Positions 18,115 to 26,328 of a stretch of 64,000 bases of DNA are shown one piece after another (position 1 is the first letter of the stretch; each line of letters begins with the position of its first letter). Origin of the DNA: Geminicoccaceae bacterium (GTDB lineage: Bacteria; Pseudomonadota; Alphaproteobacteria; Geminicoccales; Geminicoccaceae); the NCBI GenBank assembly GCA_020638465.1, contig JACKIM010000001.1:1992501-2056500 (forward strand), read 5' to 3'. The position numbers and the translations under genes are program-made. The notes under the pieces are model-generated. The model made no database searches. It had not been told where the DNA came from and was given only the letters and a program-made list of their open reading frames with translations.

Positions 18115-20145
18115 ATGCAGATTGTTTCGGCGCAAGAGCGGTCTGATCGCTTCGCCGACAGACGTCTTCAACGGCAGGCAGGTAGGCGCAAGGCTGTAAA
18201 CGGAGGCTTGTTTGCGCGCCTTCGCGCATGTCGTGTCCTGCCCATGATCGTCCCGTTGCTTGTCTTGTTGACGTCCGCTTCGCCTGCCTGGGCAGTCGAT
18301 CAACCCGTTGTGACACCGATAACGTCGATCGCCGCGGCCATCGCATTGATCACGACCATGATCGCCATTGGCTATTCGTTGCATGTGCGCAGGCATATCC
18401 GCGGTATCCGCAAGCAGACGCAGGCTGCCGAAGAGCTGTTTACCGACCTTGCCAAGGCTGCCACCGACTGGATCTGGGAATCGGACAGCTCATTGCACCT
18501 CACCTCGATTTCCGAGGGGTTCGGTCGTTGCACGGGGTACGATCAGGGTATCTTCATCGGCGAAGTTCTCAACGAGTGCGCAAGCATCGGAATGGATGAG
18601 GAGTTGAGACGCAGCATTGCCATCGCCGTCGCTTCCCAACGGTCTTTCCGCGAGGTCAATTGCCGTTTCGATGGTCCGGAGGGAGAAACCCATTACTTCA
18701 AGATCAGCGGCCGTCCGTTCTTTGACGCCGATGGCCGGATCAAGGGGTATCGGGGTGGTGGCGTCGACATCAGTGATCTGGTTGCGGCCAAGGATCGCGT
18801 GCGCTTCCTCGATCGGCACGACCCGCTGACGGGCCTACCCAACCGCATGGCCCTGCGCGAGGAACTCGATCGCGTTCTGAAGCATGCACACGTAACCAAG
18901 ACCGAGCCGGTGCTGATCGCAATCGACATCGCGAGGTTCGGTACGATAAACGACGCCTTCGGGGCGGCCGCCGGTGATCACGTCCTGCGACAGTTCGCCG
19001 AACGGCTGCATGTCTGTCTTTTACCCGACGACATGTTGTTCCGTCAGGGCAATGACGAGTTCCTCGTCCTGCGCCCGACTCCCTCCAAGTTCGAGATGCT
19101 GGAGGAACTGCTGGAGAAGATCGCCTCGACGTTGGGCGAGGCATTCGAGGTTGAAGACCAGCGCGTGCGCATCGGCAGTCATGTCGGTGTCTATGTTGTC
19201 GATCCGGACGAGCGCGAGGTGGAGATCTGCATCCGTCGCGCGCAGATCGCGTTGCGCCACGGCAAGTCTGTGGGCGAGCGAACGACGGTCTACAGCGAAG
19301 GCATGGATGTCGAGGCGGAAATTTCGCGACGTCTCGAAGAGGATCTCCGGATCTCGATCCGTTCGGATGGTCTGGTCCTCAACTACCAGCCGCAACTGTC
19401 CCTCAAGGAGGGACGAATTGTCGGTGCGGAAGCGCTGGTACGCTGGCATCACCGCGACCATGGGTTCGTCTCGCCCGCGCGTTTCATTCCCCTTGCCGAG
19501 CGTACCGGGCTGATCACCGATCTCAGCCGCTGGGCACTACGCCAGGCCTGTCACGATGCCCTGCAGTGGAATGGTCTTCATGTGGCCGTAAACCTCTCGC
19601 CCATTGATGTGCGCCATGACGATTTCATTGACTGGATCGGTGAAACCGTCGGCCAGTCGGGAATGCCTCCGGCGCGTATCGAACTGGAAATCACCGAATC
19701 GGTGTTGATCGAGGATACCGAAACCGGGTTGGACAAGCTGCGGGCGCTGAAGGCGATGGGCTTCAGGATCGCCCTGGACGACTTCGGGACCGGTTACGCA
19801 GGCATGGGCTACCTGCAGATGTTCCCCTTCGACAAGCTCAAGATCGACCAGTCCTTCATCAAGAGGATGACGCGCTCCAAGCACGCGATGGCGATTGTCC
19901 GTTCGGTCATCAAGCTCGGACATGAACTCGATCTGGTGGTCTGCGCCGAAGGTGTCGAGCATGAAGAACAGCTTCAGGCCCTTCTCGTCGGTGGTGCCGA
20001 TGTCATTCAGGGATATTATACCGGCCTGCCCATGGCAGCTTCCCGGGTCAGGGCTCTCGCCGAGAAGCACAACCGCGAGGTCGTTGAACCGAAGAAGCGC
20101 TCCATCATGAAGCCATCTGCAAAACGGACGGTTCCGATACCCTGA
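18115..20145 (+). CDS. Membrane PAS-GGDEF-EAL cyclic-di-GMP protein
   Basis: A 676-residue protein. Two hydrophobic segments lie at about residues 42-62 and 68-88. A PAS-like sensor spans residues 110-225 (TDWIWESDSSLHLTSISEGF). The GGDEF domain begins RHDPLTGLPNRMALREEL, but its signature reads RQGNDEF, with Asn in place of the second Gly. The EAL domain has GAEALVRW, NLSPIDVRHDD, IELEITES and DDFGTGYAGMGYL, so phosphodiesterase activity looks intact. The likely net role is c-di-GMP breakdown. An internal ATG at 18244 is an alternative start. Confidence 0.88.
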   Translation: MQIVSAQERSDRFADRRLQRQAGRRKAVNGGLFARLRACRVLPMIVPLLVLLTSASPAWAVDQPVVTPITSIAAAIALITTMIAIGYSLHVRRHIRGIRKQTQAAEELFTDLAKAATDWIWESDSSLHLTSISEGFGRCTGYDQGIFIGEVLNECASIGMDEELRRSIAIAVASQRSFREVNCRFDGPEGETHYFKISGRPFFDADGRIKGYRGGGVDISDLVAAKDRVRFLDRHDPLTGLPNRMALREELDRVLKHAHVTKTEPVLIAIDIARFGTINDAFGAAAGDHVLRQFAERLHVCLLPDDMLFRQGNDEFLVLRPTPSKFEMLEELLEKIASTLGEAFEVEDQRVRIGSHVGVYVVDPDEREVEICIRRAQIALRHGKSVGERTTVYSEGMDVEAEISRRLEEDLRISIRSDGLVLNYQPQLSLKEGRIVGAEALVRWHHRDHGFVSPARFIPLAERTGLITDLSRWALRQACHDALQWNGLHVAVNLSPIDVRHDDFIDWIGETVGQSGMPPARIELEITESVLIEDTETGLDKLRALKAMGFRIALDDFGTGYAGMGYLQMFPFDKLKIDQSFIKRMTRSKHAMAIVRSVIKLGHELDLVVCAEGVEHEEQLQALLVGGADVIQGYYTGLPMAASRVRALAEKHNREVVEPKKRSIMKPSAKRTVPIP

Positions 20146-20191
20146 CTGACCTTGACCTTCCCCGTTGGCCCGGCCACCCTGCTAAGGTGGT

Positions 20192-20400
20192 TCATGCTGC
20201 TTTTGCCATCTGCGCGAAAGCCTGAGCTGGGATCAAGTATCCGATCGACGAATGTCGGCGGCGGCGGTTGTAATAGATCTCGATCCAGCAGAAGACGGTG
20301 CGCCTTGCGTCATCGCGCGTTGCGAACCCACAGCGGCGGACGAACTCGGTCTTCAGCGAGCCAAAGAAGTTTTCCATGTGTGCGTTGTCGAGATAATCAG
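20192..20400 (-). pseudogene. IS3-family transposase OrfB, C-terminal remnant
   Basis: The minus strand encodes DNAHMENFFGSLKTEF, then an Arg-rich run and YYNRRRRHSSIGYLIP before a stop at 20192. This is the end of the DDE domain of IS3/IS150-type transposases: ENFFGSLKTE holds the catalytic Glu. The residues upstream in the same frame do not match, and OrfA and the left end are missing, so this is a fragment. It marks the left border of the accessory region. Confidence 0.78.
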
Positions 20401-20565
20401 CGTCCTGAGCTTGTCCTCGTCGTCGATGAGGTCGCCCCATTCGAAATCGGTCGGAAAGACCCATCGTCGGCTCGGTCGCCAGCGCCATCATCGCCCTCCA
20501 TGACAGCGGAGACCCCGGCCTTGCGAACGTTTGAGACCGTCGACCTGGTCAGCGGCGCGGCAGCA

Positions 20566-21006
20566 TCAACCTGCCTGCTCCATCTCGTAGCCACTGCAGG
20601 CCAGTCGAATGGTCTTGGGAACGATCCACTCACCTTTCTCGTAGTAGGTCGCCATGCGCCTGCTGATGCCGATGGCCGCTGCCGCACCCGTCACCGAAAG
20701 ACGGTTCCGGGCACGCCATTCGCGCCAGTCCTCGACCGTCATCGCCTCGCCAGCCTGTTCCAGCGACCAGCGGTAAAGTTGATCGGCGCCCAGGTCGATC
20801 TCATCCTCGATCCAGACAACCCGATGTCCCCAGTCGTCAGCCCGTGCGCGGGAGAAAAGCGAGGCATCGTGAAGTATCCGGTACGGACCCTCGGCTGCTC
20901 CCGACACGTCGACCGTCATCCGTTCACCCGTGCTCCACTCGATATCGAGTTCGAACGGCCGGCCGGTTGCGGCCGCACGAACGATCCGGGGCATCTTCCG
21001 TTTCAT
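20566..21006 (-). CDS. DUF2442 protein with C-terminal helix-turn-helix
   Basis: A 146-residue protein. Residues 1-80 (ELDIEWSTGERMTVDVS, then SLFSRARADDWGHRVVW) fit DUF2442. The C-terminal part (WREWRARNRLSVTGAAAAIG, then SRRMATYYEKGEWIVPKTIR) is a Cro/XRE-like helix-turn-helix. The start overlaps the stop of the upstream DUF4160 gene by four bases. DUF4160 and DUF2442 genes are often found together; a toxin-antitoxin-like role has been suspected from this pairing but is not shown here. Confidence 0.75.
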   Translation of the reverse strand: MKRKMPRIVRAAATGRPFELDIEWSTGERMTVDVSGAAEGPYRILHDASLFSRARADDWGHRVVWIEDEIDLGADQLYRWSLEQAGEAMTVEDWREWRARNRLSVTGAAAAIGISRRMATYYEKGEWIVPKTIRLACSGYEMEQAG

Positions 21007-21245
21007 GATCGATTCTCCTTTCCGTGGAGCTCATTCCAGACGCTTCTCAACCGATCCCGGTTTTGCGCAGCCCATTGCAGCGGTTCACGCAACAGACGCG
21101 ACGGCAGATCTCCCGCCATCACTTCCAGCGTCCCGATCATGACGGCTGCCCGGCCTTCGACCCGCTCGACATGGAAATGCGGCGGGGGATGGTCGCGGAA
21201 GAAGATCGCGATCTTGAAATTGCTGGATTGGTGAACCGTAGGCAT
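21003..21245 (-). CDS. DUF4160 family protein
   Basis: An 80-residue protein starting MPTVHQSSNFKIAIFFRDHP followed by PPHFHVERVEGRAAVMIG. The HPPPHFHV motif is the DUF4160 hallmark. The body is short with a helical C-terminus (SRLLREPLQWAAQNRDRL). The longer reading from 21293 lacks family similarity before this Met. It is the first gene of a two-gene unit with the DUF2442 gene, overlapping by four bases. Confidence 0.8.
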   Translation of the reverse strand: MPTVHQSSNFKIAIFFRDHPPPHFHVERVEGRAAVMIGTLEVMAGDLPSRLLREPLQWAAQNRDRLRSVWNELHGKENRS

Positions 21246-21334
21246 GGCGCAACCATTGCTCAATATCTCCATTATGACAAGAAAAAAGGGCAATCATTGC
21301 GCGTTCTGGCCCGACCTCAGGAAACAGGTACCCT

Positions 21335-21715
21335 ATGCGGACGTTTGACATTGTCGTCGTCGACGGCGGCATCCCCTCGATCGCGCTGACCATGGCCCTG
21401 GGCGCGATCGGCCCGCAGCCGGTGGCGGCCGTTGCCGATGGCTTCGACGACGCGGGCTTGCGCGAATGGCTGGCCCATCGTCTGCCCTTTCCCTTGTGGC
21501 TTGCGGAAAGCCCGCCGCCCGGCCGGGTTCCGCATGGCCGCCCTGGGCCTGCCGCGTTCCGCCACATCCCGCCGGCGCGCGAGTGCCATGACCGCCGTTA
21601 CCGACTACCGGCGCATGTAGACGCACCCGAAACCTCACAAAGGAGCCCGCCATGGGTGGATTTTTTTCCAGGCCGAAGAAACCGAAGCCGCCACCGCCAC
21701 CGCCCGATCCGGTGA
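21335..21715 (+). CDS. Doubtful hypothetical protein at the edge of the phage module
   Basis: This frame starts MRTFDIVVVDGGIPSIALTM with AGG eight bases before the ATG, and its first about 65 codons have the high third-position GC of real genes here. After about 21530 that bias moves to another frame, which ends ...TAVTDYRRM at 21620. Either a frameshift joins the two, or two small genes overlap. The last part also overlaps the next gene. I recognise no family. Confidence 0.35.
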   Translation: MRTFDIVVVDGGIPSIALTMALGAIGPQPVAAVADGFDDAGLREWLAHRLPFPLWLAESPPPGRVPHGRPGPAAFRHIPPARECHDRRYRLPAHVDAPETSQRSPPWVDFFPGRRNRSRHRHRPIR

Positions 21716-21864
21716 CCGTCGACGAGACCGCCGAAGCGAGCGAGAACGCGCTGCGTGCCGCCCGCAAGCGCGGCCGTGCGGCCAGCATTCTCACATCCGC
21801 CGACGGTGTGGGCGACGCGCCCGGCTCGGTGGCCGTGCGCAGGCTGCTGGGCGGTTCGCCATGA
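21652..21864 (+). CDS. Small phage protein preceding the portal
   Basis: A 70-residue protein starting MGGFFSRPKKPKPPPPPP with a downstream basic segment ARKRGRAASILTSADGVG. Short proteins of this form, a proline run followed by RRGR..ILT, commonly precede the head-tail connector gene in podovirus-like phages and prophages of alphaproteobacteria. Function unknown. A good Shine-Dalgarno (AAAGGAG) precedes the ATG, and the stop overlaps the portal start (ATGA). Confidence 0.7.
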   Translation: MGGFFSRPKKPKPPPPPPDPVTVDETAEASENALRAARKRGRAASILTSADGVGDAPGSVAVRRLLGGSP

Positions 21865-23495
21865 GCGCGGGTTTCGGCGAAGGCACCGCGATCGACCTGA
21901 TCCGCTCGTTCGAGCCCCTGCGCAGCCAGCGCGAGACGGATTTCGACAGTGTGTGGGAGGAGATCGCCCGTCGTGTGCTGCCGCGCTACGAGTTCCGCGG
22001 CGACCGCAGGCGCTATGCCACGAGCCAGGAGGACATCTTCGACGCCACCGCCGCCACCGGCTTGAAGCGCTTCGGTGCGGCGATGGAATCGATGCTCACC
22101 CCGCGCTCGCAGCTCTGGCATGCGCTGGCCGCATCCGATCCGAAGCTCGAGAACAACGACCGGGTGGCCCGCTATCTCGAGGCGGTGCGCGATATCCTCT
22201 TTGCCGCCCGCCGTTCGCCCGCCGCCAATTTCGCCAGCCAGCTGCACGAGGCCTATCTCTCGCTGGGCGCGTTCGGCACCGGGGCGGTGCTGGTCATGCC
22301 CGGCGAGGATGGCCGCAGCCCGGTCTATCGCTCGATCCCGCTGCAGGAACTCTACGTCGCCGAGAACGCCGCCGGCCGCATCGACAAGGTCTATCGCCGC
22401 TACTGGCAGACCGCCCGGCAGATGGCCCAGCATTTCGGCGAGGACGCCCTGCCGGACCCGATCGCCAAGTGCCTCGCCGACAAGCCGGAGGAGCGCTTCG
22501 AGCTGCTGCACATCGTCCGCCCGAACCGCGATATCGATCCGGGCCGCAGGGACTGGCGCTCCATGACCTTCGAGAGCTGGCACCTGACCGTGCAGCACCC
22601 GCACGTCCTGCGCCGCTCGGGCTTCCGCACCATGCCCTATGCCGTCTCGCGCTATGTCACCGCACCCGGCGAGGTCTATGGCCGCTCGCCGGCGCTGGAA
22701 GTGCTGCCCGACATCAAGATGGCCGATCGCATGTCGCGGACCATCATCGACCGGGCGAACCTCGCCGCCGAGCCGCCGCTGCTCGCCGTCGACGACGATC
22801 TGCCGGTGCCGGTGCTGATCCCCAACGCCGTCAATCCCGGCTGGCTCAACCGCGACGGCTCGCCGAAGATCCGCCCGCTGGAGCCGGGCAGCGACTTTGC
22901 CGTCGGCCTGGAGATGCTCGACCAGCGTCACCGCTCGATCAACGACGCCTTTCTGGTGACACTGTTCCAGATCCTGGTCGACAGCCCGTCGATGACCGCC
23001 ACCGAGGCCATGCTCCGCAGCCAGGAGAAGGGTGCGCTGCTCGCTCCGACCATGGGCCGCCAGCAGTCCGAGCTGCTCGCCCCCATCATCGAGCGCGAGA
23101 TCGACATCCTCACCGCCGCCGAGATGCTGCCCGACATGCCGCCTGAGCTGGTCGAGGCGGGCGGTGCGATCGAGGTCGAATATCTCTCGCCGCTCGCCCG
23201 TGCGCAGCGCATGGAGCAGGCCACGGGCCTCGTGCGCACGCTGGAGGCCATCATGCCGCTGGCGCAGCACGACCCCTCGATCCTCGACAATATCGACGCC
23301 GACAAGGCGCTGCGCGGACTCGCCGGGATCAACGGCGTCGACATGGACATGATGCGCCCCGTCGAGGAGGTGCTCGAACGCCGCCGGCAGCAGCAGGAGG
23401 CGATGCAGATGCAGCAGGCAGCCGCCATGGCCCCGGGCCTCAAGGCCGGTGCCGAAGCCGCCGCCACACTCTCGCAGATGGAAGGTGCCGCATGA
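21861..23495 (+). CDS. Phage portal (head-to-tail connecting) protein, podovirus type
   Basis: A 544-residue protein of the T7-like head-tail connector family. Recognisable parts are FDSVWEEIARRVLP near the start, DIFDATAATGLKRFGAAMES, the long central beta domain, and the helical region ILVDSPSMTATEAMLRSQEK. Portals form the dodecameric ring through which DNA enters the capsid. The length is normal and the frame intact. Gene overlaps on both sides (ATGA) show a tightly packed morphogenesis operon. Confidence 0.9.
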   Translation: MSAGFGEGTAIDLIRSFEPLRSQRETDFDSVWEEIARRVLPRYEFRGDRRRYATSQEDIFDATAATGLKRFGAAMESMLTPRSQLWHALAASDPKLENNDRVARYLEAVRDILFAARRSPAANFASQLHEAYLSLGAFGTGAVLVMPGEDGRSPVYRSIPLQELYVAENAAGRIDKVYRRYWQTARQMAQHFGEDALPDPIAKCLADKPEERFELLHIVRPNRDIDPGRRDWRSMTFESWHLTVQHPHVLRRSGFRTMPYAVSRYVTAPGEVYGRSPALEVLPDIKMADRMSRTIIDRANLAAEPPLLAVDDDLPVPVLIPNAVNPGWLNRDGSPKIRPLEPGSDFAVGLEMLDQRHRSINDAFLVTLFQILVDSPSMTATEAMLRSQEKGALLAPTMGRQQSELLAPIIEREIDILTAAEMLPDMPPELVEAGGAIEVEYLSPLARAQRMEQATGLVRTLEAIMPLAQHDPSILDNIDADKALRGLAGINGVDMDMMRPVEEVLERRRQQQEAMQMQQAAAMAPGLKAGAEAAATLSQMEGAA

Positions 23496-23635
23496 ACTCC
23501 CGGATCCGCCACCTGGTTCTCTCGCGCTTCAGCGCCATTGTCCGCGAACTGCAACCCGGCCTGCGCGACCTGGCCATCGTCGCCGGCAAGGTGCTGATCC
23601 GGCGCGCCGCCGAACGGATCACGGGCAGGCAATGA
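23492..23635 (+). CDS. 47-residue basic phage protein
   Basis: A small gene between portal and methyltransferase, overlapping both (ATGA at 23492 and TGATG at its end). The product starts MNSRIRHLVLSRFSAIVREL and ends RRAAERITGRQ; it is basic and helical. No family recognised. The overlaps and Shine-Dalgarno-like GGAAGG upstream support that it is translated. Confidence 0.5.
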   Translation: MNSRIRHLVLSRFSAIVRELQPGLRDLAIVAGKVLIRRAAERITGRQ

Positions 23636-24357
23636 TGATCGAGCAGGCCGACGCGCTGGTGCGAATGCCGGAACTGCCGGCGGAGCACTATGGCTGCGTG
23701 ATCGCCGATCCGCCCTATTCCAGCGGCACGACCCACGCCGCCGGCCGCACCACCATGAAGCCGTCGGTAAAATACCAGAACAGCGAGAACCATGGGATCT
23801 ATCCCGAGTTCGCCGGCGACAATCGCGACCAGCGGTCGTTCGCGATCTGGTCGGAACGCTGGATGCGCGAGGCGTATCGCGTGACCCGGCCGGGCGGGCT
23901 GATCCTGTGCTTTTCCGACTGGCGGCAGTTGCCGGCCACCACCGACGCCCTGCAGGTAGCGGGGTGGATCTGGCGCGGCATCGCGGTGTGGGACAAGACC
24001 GGAGGTGCACGGCCACAACGCGGGCGGTTCAAGGCGCAGAGCGAGTTCATCGCCTGGGGCTCGCGCGGACACCTTCCGAATGAGGGCAGATGCGCGCCCG
24101 GCGTGTTCCGCCACAGTGTCGGCAACCGCAAGAACCACATCACCGCCAAGCCCACAGCGCTGTTCGAGGATCTTCTGCAGATCGCACAACCGCCGGTGCT
24201 CGATCCGTTCGCCGGCGGCGGTTCGCTGGGCATCGCCTGCAAGCGGCTCGGGTTCGACTATCACGGGCTGGAGATCGATCCGCACTTTGCCGGCGTGGCG
24301 ATGAAGGCCATCGAGGCCGGTGTGGCGATGAAGGCCATCGGGGAAGCGGTGCCGTGA
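23632..24357 (+). CDS. Phage DNA methyltransferase (N6-adenine/N4-cytosine)
   Basis: A 241-residue DNA amino-methyltransferase. The catalytic motif IV is DPPYSSG near residue 24, and the SAM-binding motif I is VLDPFAGGGSLGIACKRL near residue 195, followed by GLEIDPHFAGVA. Motif IV preceding motif I gives the beta-class order. It probably protects phage DNA or regulates genes; no cognate nuclease gene is beside it. The start ATG 23632 fits the overlap with the preceding small gene. The C-terminus contains a short repeat (MKAIEAGVAMKAIGEA). Confidence 0.85.
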   Translation: MMIEQADALVRMPELPAEHYGCVIADPPYSSGTTHAAGRTTMKPSVKYQNSENHGIYPEFAGDNRDQRSFAIWSERWMREAYRVTRPGGLILCFSDWRQLPATTDALQVAGWIWRGIAVWDKTGGARPQRGRFKAQSEFIAWGSRGHLPNEGRCAPGVFRHSVGNRKNHITAKPTALFEDLLQIAQPPVLDPFAGGGSLGIACKRLGFDYHGLEIDPHFAGVAMKAIEAGVAMKAIGEAVP

Positions 24358-24650
24358 GCGACCGCCGCGAGACCATCCGCCGGGCCTATGCCGCCCTGTT
24401 CCTCGACGAACATGGCGAGCCCACCGAAACGGCGAAAATCGTGCTGCAGAACCTGGCGCAGGCCGCCTTCGCCAACCACACCACCGCCCACGCCGAGGCG
24501 TTCGCCACCGCCACCAGCGAGGGACGGCGGCAATTGCTCCTCCACATCCTGGCCAACCTGCGGCTCGAACTGGCACCCGCAGCCCGGCGCAGGGACGAAA
24601 GCGACCGGCCCGTGGTCGCCATCACCGACGAGAAGGACATCCCGTCATGA
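24354..24650 (+). CDS. Bbp19-like phage protein
   Basis: A 98-residue protein beginning at GTG 24354, which overlaps the methyltransferase stop. AYAALFLDEHGEPTETAKIV followed by QNLAQAAF and GRRQLLLHILANLRLEL fits the Bbp19-like family found between portal and scaffold genes of podoviruses such as Bordetella phage BPP-1. Its molecular role is unknown. It overlaps the scaffold gene by four bases. Confidence 0.65.
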   Translation: MSDRRETIRRAYAALFLDEHGEPTETAKIVLQNLAQAAFANHTTAHAEAFATATSEGRRQLLLHILANLRLELAPAARRRDESDRPVVAITDEKDIPS

Positions 24651-25534
24651 CCACCGAAACCCTCGAACCGACAACCGATAACGCGGAAACCGCAACCGAA
24701 ACGGCCGGCAACAGCGCCGCTGCGGCCCTCTCGCAGCCGCCGGCGGACGATCCCGCCACGCCCGCGCTGCCCGACTGGGCGCAGTCGCTGGGCGACGCCG
24801 ACCGCGAATGGCTGGGCAAGGCCGGGCACAAGGATATCGCCGCCGTCGTGCGCGGCTATCGCAGCCTTGAGACCTTCCTCGGCGCCGACAAGGCCGGCCG
24901 TGGCCTGGTGCGTCCGGCCGACGAGGCCGACGCCGAGGCATGGGGCGAGTTCTACAAGGCGCTCGGCCGCCCCGACGATCCGGCAGGCTACGGCCTCGCC
25001 GAGCGCGAGGGTGCCGACCCGGAGTTCTCCGCCGCCGCCGCCAAGGCCATGCACGAGGCCGGGCTGACGCCGGCGCAGGCCAACAGGCTCACCGACTGGT
25101 TCAACGGCCACGGCTCCGGCCTCGCCGAACAGCAGACCGCCGAACAGGCCCGCCAGCAGGAAGCCGGGTGGGGCGAGCTGCAACGCGAATGGGGCACGTC
25201 CTTCGACCGCCAGGTCGAGACCGCCCGCCGCGCCGCCTCCAGCTTCGGCTTCTCCGCCGACCAGCTCGGTGCGATCGAGGACGCCATCGGCACCAAGGCG
25301 CTGATGCAGAAGTTCGCCGATATCGGTTCCAAGCTCATGGAGGACACCATCCCCGCGGGCGGCTCCGGCGGTGCCACCGGCCAGTTCACCAGCCCGGCGG
25401 CGGCCAGGGCCGAAATCGAACAGCTCAAGACCGACCCCGCCTGGCGCAACGCCTACCTCAACGGCGGCGACCCCGGCCACAAGGCCGCCGTCGAACGCTT
25501 CGCAAGGCTGATGCAGGTCGCAGCCAGGGGGTGA
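24647..25534 (+). CDS. Phage capsid assembly scaffolding protein
   Basis: A 295-residue protein with a Thr/Glu-rich start, a central block LPDWAQSLGDADREWLGKAG and VVRGYRSLETFLGADKAGRG, then LGRPDDPAGYGLAEREGADP and a long helical part. This is the T7 gp9-like scaffold pattern. The C-terminal AWRNAYLNGGDPGHKAAVER motif is common at the ends of such proteins. The major capsid gene that should follow is missing: the strand switches five bases later. Confidence 0.82.
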   Translation: MTTETLEPTTDNAETATETAGNSAAAALSQPPADDPATPALPDWAQSLGDADREWLGKAGHKDIAAVVRGYRSLETFLGADKAGRGLVRPADEADAEAWGEFYKALGRPDDPAGYGLAEREGADPEFSAAAAKAMHEAGLTPAQANRLTDWFNGHGSGLAEQQTAEQARQQEAGWGELQREWGTSFDRQVETARRAASSFGFSADQLGAIEDAIGTKALMQKFADIGSKLMEDTIPAGGSGGATGQFTSPAAARAEIEQLKTDPAWRNAYLNGGDPGHKAAVERFARLMQVAARG

Positions 25535-25538
25535 CGGG

Positions 25539-25763
25539 TCAGGCGGCGCTGCCCCGGCGCCGCCGTTCACCGTTCAGTTCCGCGATACGCACGGGATCGA
25601 GCCCGAGTTCCAGCGCGACCAGCTTTTCGACCGTAGACGGGATCGCCCGCTCGCCGGAACACCACCGCTGAATCGTGCGGATATCGACGTTCCAGCGGCG
25701 GGCGGCCGACGATTGCGTCAATGAAAGCTCGTCGAGCGCGGTCCGCAGCTCATCGGCTGTCAC
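25539..25763 (-). CDS. Small helix-turn-helix protein
   Basis: A 74-residue DNA-binding protein. LRTALDELSLTQSSAARRWN then DIRTIQRWCSGERAIPSTVE form a Cro/XRE-type helix-turn-helix with the recognition helix at about residues 27-38. The end is basic (ERRRRGSAA). It is the last gene of a leftward set that starts with hicA and lies tail to tail with the scaffold gene. Confidence 0.7.
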   Translation of the reverse strand: MTADELRTALDELSLTQSSAARRWNVDIRTIQRWCSGERAIPSTVEKLVALELGLDPVRIAELNGERRRRGSAA

Positions 25764-25787
25764 AGGCTTTTCCTTTCATGGACGCAA

Positions 25788-25952
25788 TCACTCCAACAGC
25801 TTGAGCATAGCCAGCGTTACGGCCGCCGAGGCGCCGCTGAGTGTCGCGAACATGTTTCCCAGGCTGATCCATCGTTTCCATCTCAGCTCAAGGATTTCCT
25901 GCTCCAGCTTTTCGCATTCGAGCGCCGATTTCCGGCTATCCTGATCGTTCAC
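25788..25952 (-). CDS. 54-residue coiled-coil and membrane protein
   Basis: The product starts MNDQDSRKSALECEKLEQEI with a short coiled coil, then RWKRWISLGNMFATLSG and a hydrophobic C-terminal segment (ASAAVTLAMLKLLE), so one membrane helix is likely. The GTG start overlaps the stop of the upstream 36-residue gene as GTGA. No family recognised. A small phage membrane protein such as an exclusion or lysis-related factor is possible. Confidence 0.5.
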   Translation of the reverse strand: MNDQDSRKSALECEKLEQEILELRWKRWISLGNMFATLSGASAAVTLAMLKLLE

Positions 25953-26059
25953 CCGCTAGTGGCCAGATAGATGACAACTCCGGCCATGATGCCGCAGACA
26001 ACACTGAAAACGGCGAAGCCAAGCACAAACCAGCCCTCGCGATGGCCTTTATCGATCAT
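25949..26059 (-). CDS. 36-residue single-span membrane protein
   Basis: The product starts MIDKGHREGWFVLGFAVFSV and continues with a hydrophobic run to the end, giving one transmembrane helix with a short charged N-terminus. Shine-Dalgarno GGGAGAATTCAA lies directly before the ATG. It overlaps its neighbours on both sides, which supports real translation. Function unknown. Confidence 0.5.
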   Translation of the reverse strand: MIDKGHREGWFVLGFAVFSVVCGIMAGVVIYLATSG

Positions 26060-26303
26060 TTGAATTCTCCCTGTCCGTTTCGATCTCGGCGAGCCGCTTC
26101 TCGAAGCGCTCCATGCGCTTGATGAGACCGTTCATCGCGTCATGGGTTCCGAATGCCCGCATGGCCATGCCGGTTGTCACCTGCATTTCATCCTTGATCG
26201 CGCGTACATCCGTTTCAACGGCCTCAAGACGATTGGCGATAGCGTCGACTTTCTGATCGAGCTTTCGCAGCAGGGCGAGCACAAGGTTATCGGGATCGTT
26301 CAT
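26049..26303 (-). CDS. 84-residue coiled-coil protein
   Basis: The product starts MNDPDNLVLALLRKLDQKVD and is heptad-patterned throughout (AIANRLEAVETDVRAIKDEM), ending ERFEKRLAEIETDRENSND. It resembles the other coiled-coil protein of this island at 32076-32333 in size and pattern. No enzyme motif. Its last codons overlap the small membrane-protein gene, suggesting a shared function at the membrane. Confidence 0.6.
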   Translation of the reverse strand: MNDPDNLVLALLRKLDQKVDAIANRLEAVETDVRAIKDEMQVTTGMAMRAFGTHDAMNGLIKRMERFEKRLAEIETDRENSNDR

Positions 26304-26328
26304 CGGTTTGTTCCTTTGCGGAAAGAAA

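Noticed and set aside
20140..20200. Left attachment site as a copy of the tRNA-Arg 3' end
   Set aside because: I compared the border sequence with the tRNA 3' end and saw no shared stretch; the left att site is either lost or elsewhere.
21333..23270. 645-codon minus-strand frame opposite the portal gene
   Set aside because: Shadow of the portal gene; the portal frame has clear family motifs and operon overlaps.
23632..24357. Restriction-modification system
   Set aside because: Only the methyltransferase is present; neighbouring genes are phage morphogenesis genes, with no endonuclease or specificity subunit.
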